NCBI GenBank assembly: GCA_002338715.1
Contig: DDIR01000124.1
Span: 1 to 64,000, forward strand
DNA: 64,000 nt
From: Phycisphaerales bacterium UBA1845
Lineage (GTDB): Bacteria > Planctomycetota > Phycisphaerae > UBA1845
Direction of reading: 5' to 3'
Shown here piece after piece: positions 62,291-64,000 of the stretch (position 1 is the stretch's first letter; every line of letters starts with the position of its first letter). Under the pieces are notes generated by a model that made no database searches, had not been told where the DNA came from, and was given only the letters and a program-made list of their open reading frames with translations. The position numbers and the translations under genes were made by a program.

Positions 62291-62719
62291 ATGTCAAAGA
62301 CCGTAATTGCTGAACTTGGGTCGCTCGTCCGCAGACTCAACACTGGCCGCCAAAACGACGTGAATGCCATTGTCGAGATCGACGCTGCATTCGATAATCT
62401 TGGTGTGGCAACTGCAAAGCCCAAGAAACGCAAGGGTCATTCTGGACCACCGAAGACGGCAAAGAGGCAATCTGGAAAAAGGAGAGCAGCAAAGATAACC
62501 AAGCGTCGGGAGTTTAAGACGATCGCCACTGAGTTAGTGCTCGCGACCTTCGAGAAAGCGGGAGCCAAAGGTTCGACGGGTGCTCTGCTCACTAAGGCAT
62601 GGAAGGCTGCGAAATGACCAGGCGATGTGTACAACACTCTCGGACTGCTCACCAAGACAAAGAAAATCGAGAGGAAGAACGTGAAGGGTGAGCAAGACAG
62701 TCGGTATACGCTGGCGTAA
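62291..62719 (+). pseudogene. Lys-rich N-terminus with winged-helix-like C-terminus, interrupted by in-frame TGA
   Basis: ATG 62291, preceded by GAGGAGAAC, starts a frame of 108 codons: a helical N-terminus (SKTVIAELGSLVRRL), a Lys/Arg-rich, histone H1-like linker (about residues 43-75) and the start of a small HTH-like domain. The frame hits TGA at 62615-62617, but the same frame continues to TAA at 62717 with PGDVYNTLGLLTKTKKIERK and RYTLA, which reads as the natural end of the winged-helix domain. One CGA-to-TGA change would explain it. It is annotated as a pseudogene; readthrough or a functional short form cannot be excluded. Confidence 0.6.
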
Positions 62720-62847
62720 TCGTACAGGAGAAGAAAGGTGCAGCCCTTTACAACCATCGGTGCAATCATCTTTGGCTTGGTTGCCCTAGCGCATTTTCCC
62801 CGCCTTTGCCTTGGCTCGGAGCTTCCGCTAAACGGCAGACGCATTCC

Positions 62848-63075
62848 GCTTGGCGGATCTATCCTATGTACAACTGGACCCACGGGCTGGAAGATTCGAT
62901 CGAATGGGTGACCCACTCGATCTACCCGCTGGAATTCGAAAATCACCGTCCGCTCAACGACTGGTTTCTCTATCAACTCGGCGTGTTTCGTTCCCAGCGA
63001 ATCGAGTTCGCCCGATTAAACCTGGAATACACCGTGATGAACAATCGCAAATTAATCGAACTTGTGCGCCGGTAT
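62848..63075 (+). pseudogene. Glutaminyl-tRNA synthetase (glnS) fragment
   Basis: About 75 codons match an internal GlnRS segment: YPMYNWTHGLEDSIE, THSIYPLEFENHRPLNDWF, then QLGVFRSQRIEFARLNLEYT and NNRKLIELV. In intact GlnRS these lie in the middle of the catalytic part; the regions before and after are missing, and the frame drifts into unrelated sequence both sides. Some residues differ from the usual pattern (Tyr or Asn where Cys and Tyr are common), consistent with decay. It is a fragment left by rearrangement; a complete glnS should exist elsewhere. Confidence 0.75.
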
Positions 63076-63118
63076 TGGCAAGCGCGGGGCAGATTTAGAA
63101 GTGCGATAGAAAACACGC

Positions 63119-64000
63119 TTACTCGTTCGCAAGCATGAGCGCGCTGTAGTCTTCGAGATCCACGTCCAAGTCGCCATCTCGGTCAACTCGGACACATTCC
63201 CCGGTGGTTTTTTCACCAGGTCCGGTGAAGCAATCCTTGACCGCCTCAAATGCGGTCCCTTCGAAGTAATCCTCGGCGAGCTTGAACGAGTCGCCACCAA
63301 TGACGGCGCCCATCAGACGACCAGGAACATCGTCAGCCGGTGGATGGATACCACCGTAAATCCGCGAGAGGCTGCACTCGTCGGAGGCGTCGTAGTAGCT
63401 GGCCCACTGCAGGGTCACGTCGACGCTGGGACCATCTTCAAACACCAAGTATTCGTTCTGCGGACAGAGGAATTCGCCGAGTCCGCCCGGGAAGTAGGGT
63501 GAACCGGTGAATCGCGCCATTAGCTCAGCCCCTGCCCGACTGAACGTGCTATGCCCTGAGACGTATCCGGGAAACGGGGGTGTCACGAAACTTGGTCGCT
63601 GGTAGGGCCACCAGTTCTCGGCAAGGATCCAACCGACGCCAGCGGTGTCCGTGTCGGGGTTGGCGATGTAGTCCGGTCCGCGCCAGGCTTTCACTGCGAT
63701 CTTGCCTTCGTTGCCTGCGAGGTGTTCATGCCGCTCACCGACAGTGGTGGTGTCCAGTGTGACCAATTCGATGGCACCTGGTTTCAGGTTGATGCCCTGC
63801 GGGTGATAGGAGGCTGCCTGGGGATCGCTGCATTGCCCCAAATCGCACATGTAGCGAATCGCCGAAACCGGGCGGATGTAGTCGTACCAACCCTTCACGC
63901 CCCAAGCGGCGACAGCCGAGTCATGCATGGTGGCTCCCAAAGCGAAGTAGAGCTTGACGTCCCACTGGAGGTCATCCAACACCGGACCCTGTCCCTGGAA
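63119..64000 (-). CDS. Vanadium-dependent haloperoxidase/PAP2-like secreted protein, partial
   Basis: The gene runs off the right edge; about 293 C-terminal residues are visible and the frame is open to base 64000. It shows the PAP2/vanadium haloperoxidase core: YDYIRPVSAIRYM, RPSFVTPPFPGYVSGHSTFS with the vanadate-binding Ser-Gly-His, and IYGGIHPPADD with the second His. Such enzymes oxidise halides with peroxide or act as phosphatases. The C-terminus carries a dockerin-like acidic repeat (VDRDGDLDVDLEDYSALM) like the secreted proteins elsewhere in the window. The product is expected outside the cell; the signal peptide lies beyond the window. Confidence 0.88.
   Translation of the reverse strand, partial: FQGQGPVLDDLQWDVKLYFALGATMHDSAVAAWGVKGWYDYIRPVSAIRYMCDLGQCSDPQAASYHPQGINLKPGAIELVTLDTTTVGERHEHLAGNEGKIAVKAWRGPDYIANPDTDTAGVGWILAENWWPYQRPSFVTPPFPGYVSGHSTFSRAGAELMARFTGSPYFPGGLGEFLCPQNEYLVFEDGPSVDVTLQWASYYDASDECSLSRIYGGIHPPADDVPGRLMGAVIGGDSFKLAEDYFEGTAFEAVKDCFTGPGEKTTGECVRVDRDGDLDVDLEDYSALMLANE

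Noticed and set aside
1..64000. CRISPR array, tRNA or rRNA gene
   Set aside because: No regularly spaced repeats and no tRNA- or rRNA-like sequence were recognised by eye; a tRNAscan-SE and CRISPR search would be decisive.

Overview
The window looks like a chromosome segment from a planctomycete, probably of Phycisphaerae type. The signs are secreted proteins with PEP-CTERM tails, dockerin-like Asp-rich C-termini, pseudopilin-like proteins with the FTLVELLVVVS start, and zinc-ribbon/bPH and GYF_2-like membrane proteins. This assignment is an inference from protein style; no rRNA or tRNA gene was seen.

Layout. 1-1347 is a complete ISL3-family insertion sequence whose left inverted repeat begins at base 1. 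1.5-6.1 kb holds an HTH remnant, a PEP-CTERM protein, a pseudopilin and a large lamin-tail/dockerin-type secreted protein. 6.2-8.9 kb (minus) is a PhoB/PhoR-like two-component pair. 9.8-30.6 kb is a beta-glucan (probably laminarin) utilisation locus: two clear GH16 endoglucanases, a third GH16-like protein, GH1 and GH3 beta-glucosidases, a 1106-residue repeat protein, a pseudopilin, a PEP-CTERM protein, a LacI-type regulator and a complete sugar ABC importer (binding protein plus two permeases, no ATPase in the window). The logic is extracellular cleavage by GH16, final hydrolysis by GH1/GH3, import by the ABC system and control by the LacI protein.

31-52.6 kb is accessory DNA. It starts with a large serine recombinase that runs tail-to-tail into a STAND/NACHT NTPase carrying an N-terminal nuclease-like domain, followed by a broken SF1 helicase. 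Then comes a tightly coupled eight-gene operon (38964-49395): a zinc-ribbon membrane coiled-coil protein, a zinc-ribbon P-loop GTPase of DO-GTPase2 type, a GAP1-like partner, a large membrane coiled-coil protein, a GYF_2-like protein, a MotA/TolQ/ExbB-like channel and two different MotB/ExbD-like proteins. It is flanked by a lipocalin-like secreted protein and a zinc-ribbon bPH membrane protein. This operon is the best candidate for an undescribed system: a GTPase apparently wired to an ion-driven motor. The accessory block ends near a C-terminal fragment of a second recombinase.

52.7-61.2 kb (minus) is a metal efflux module: a CusCBA/CzcCBA-type tripartite RND pump, a small lipoprotein, a His-rich lipoprotein and a DmeF-like CDF transporter. 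61.2-63.1 kb is decayed DNA with a gene interrupted by an in-frame TGA and a glutaminyl-tRNA synthetase fragment. The window ends inside a vanadium-haloperoxidase/PAP2-like secreted protein with a dockerin-like tail.
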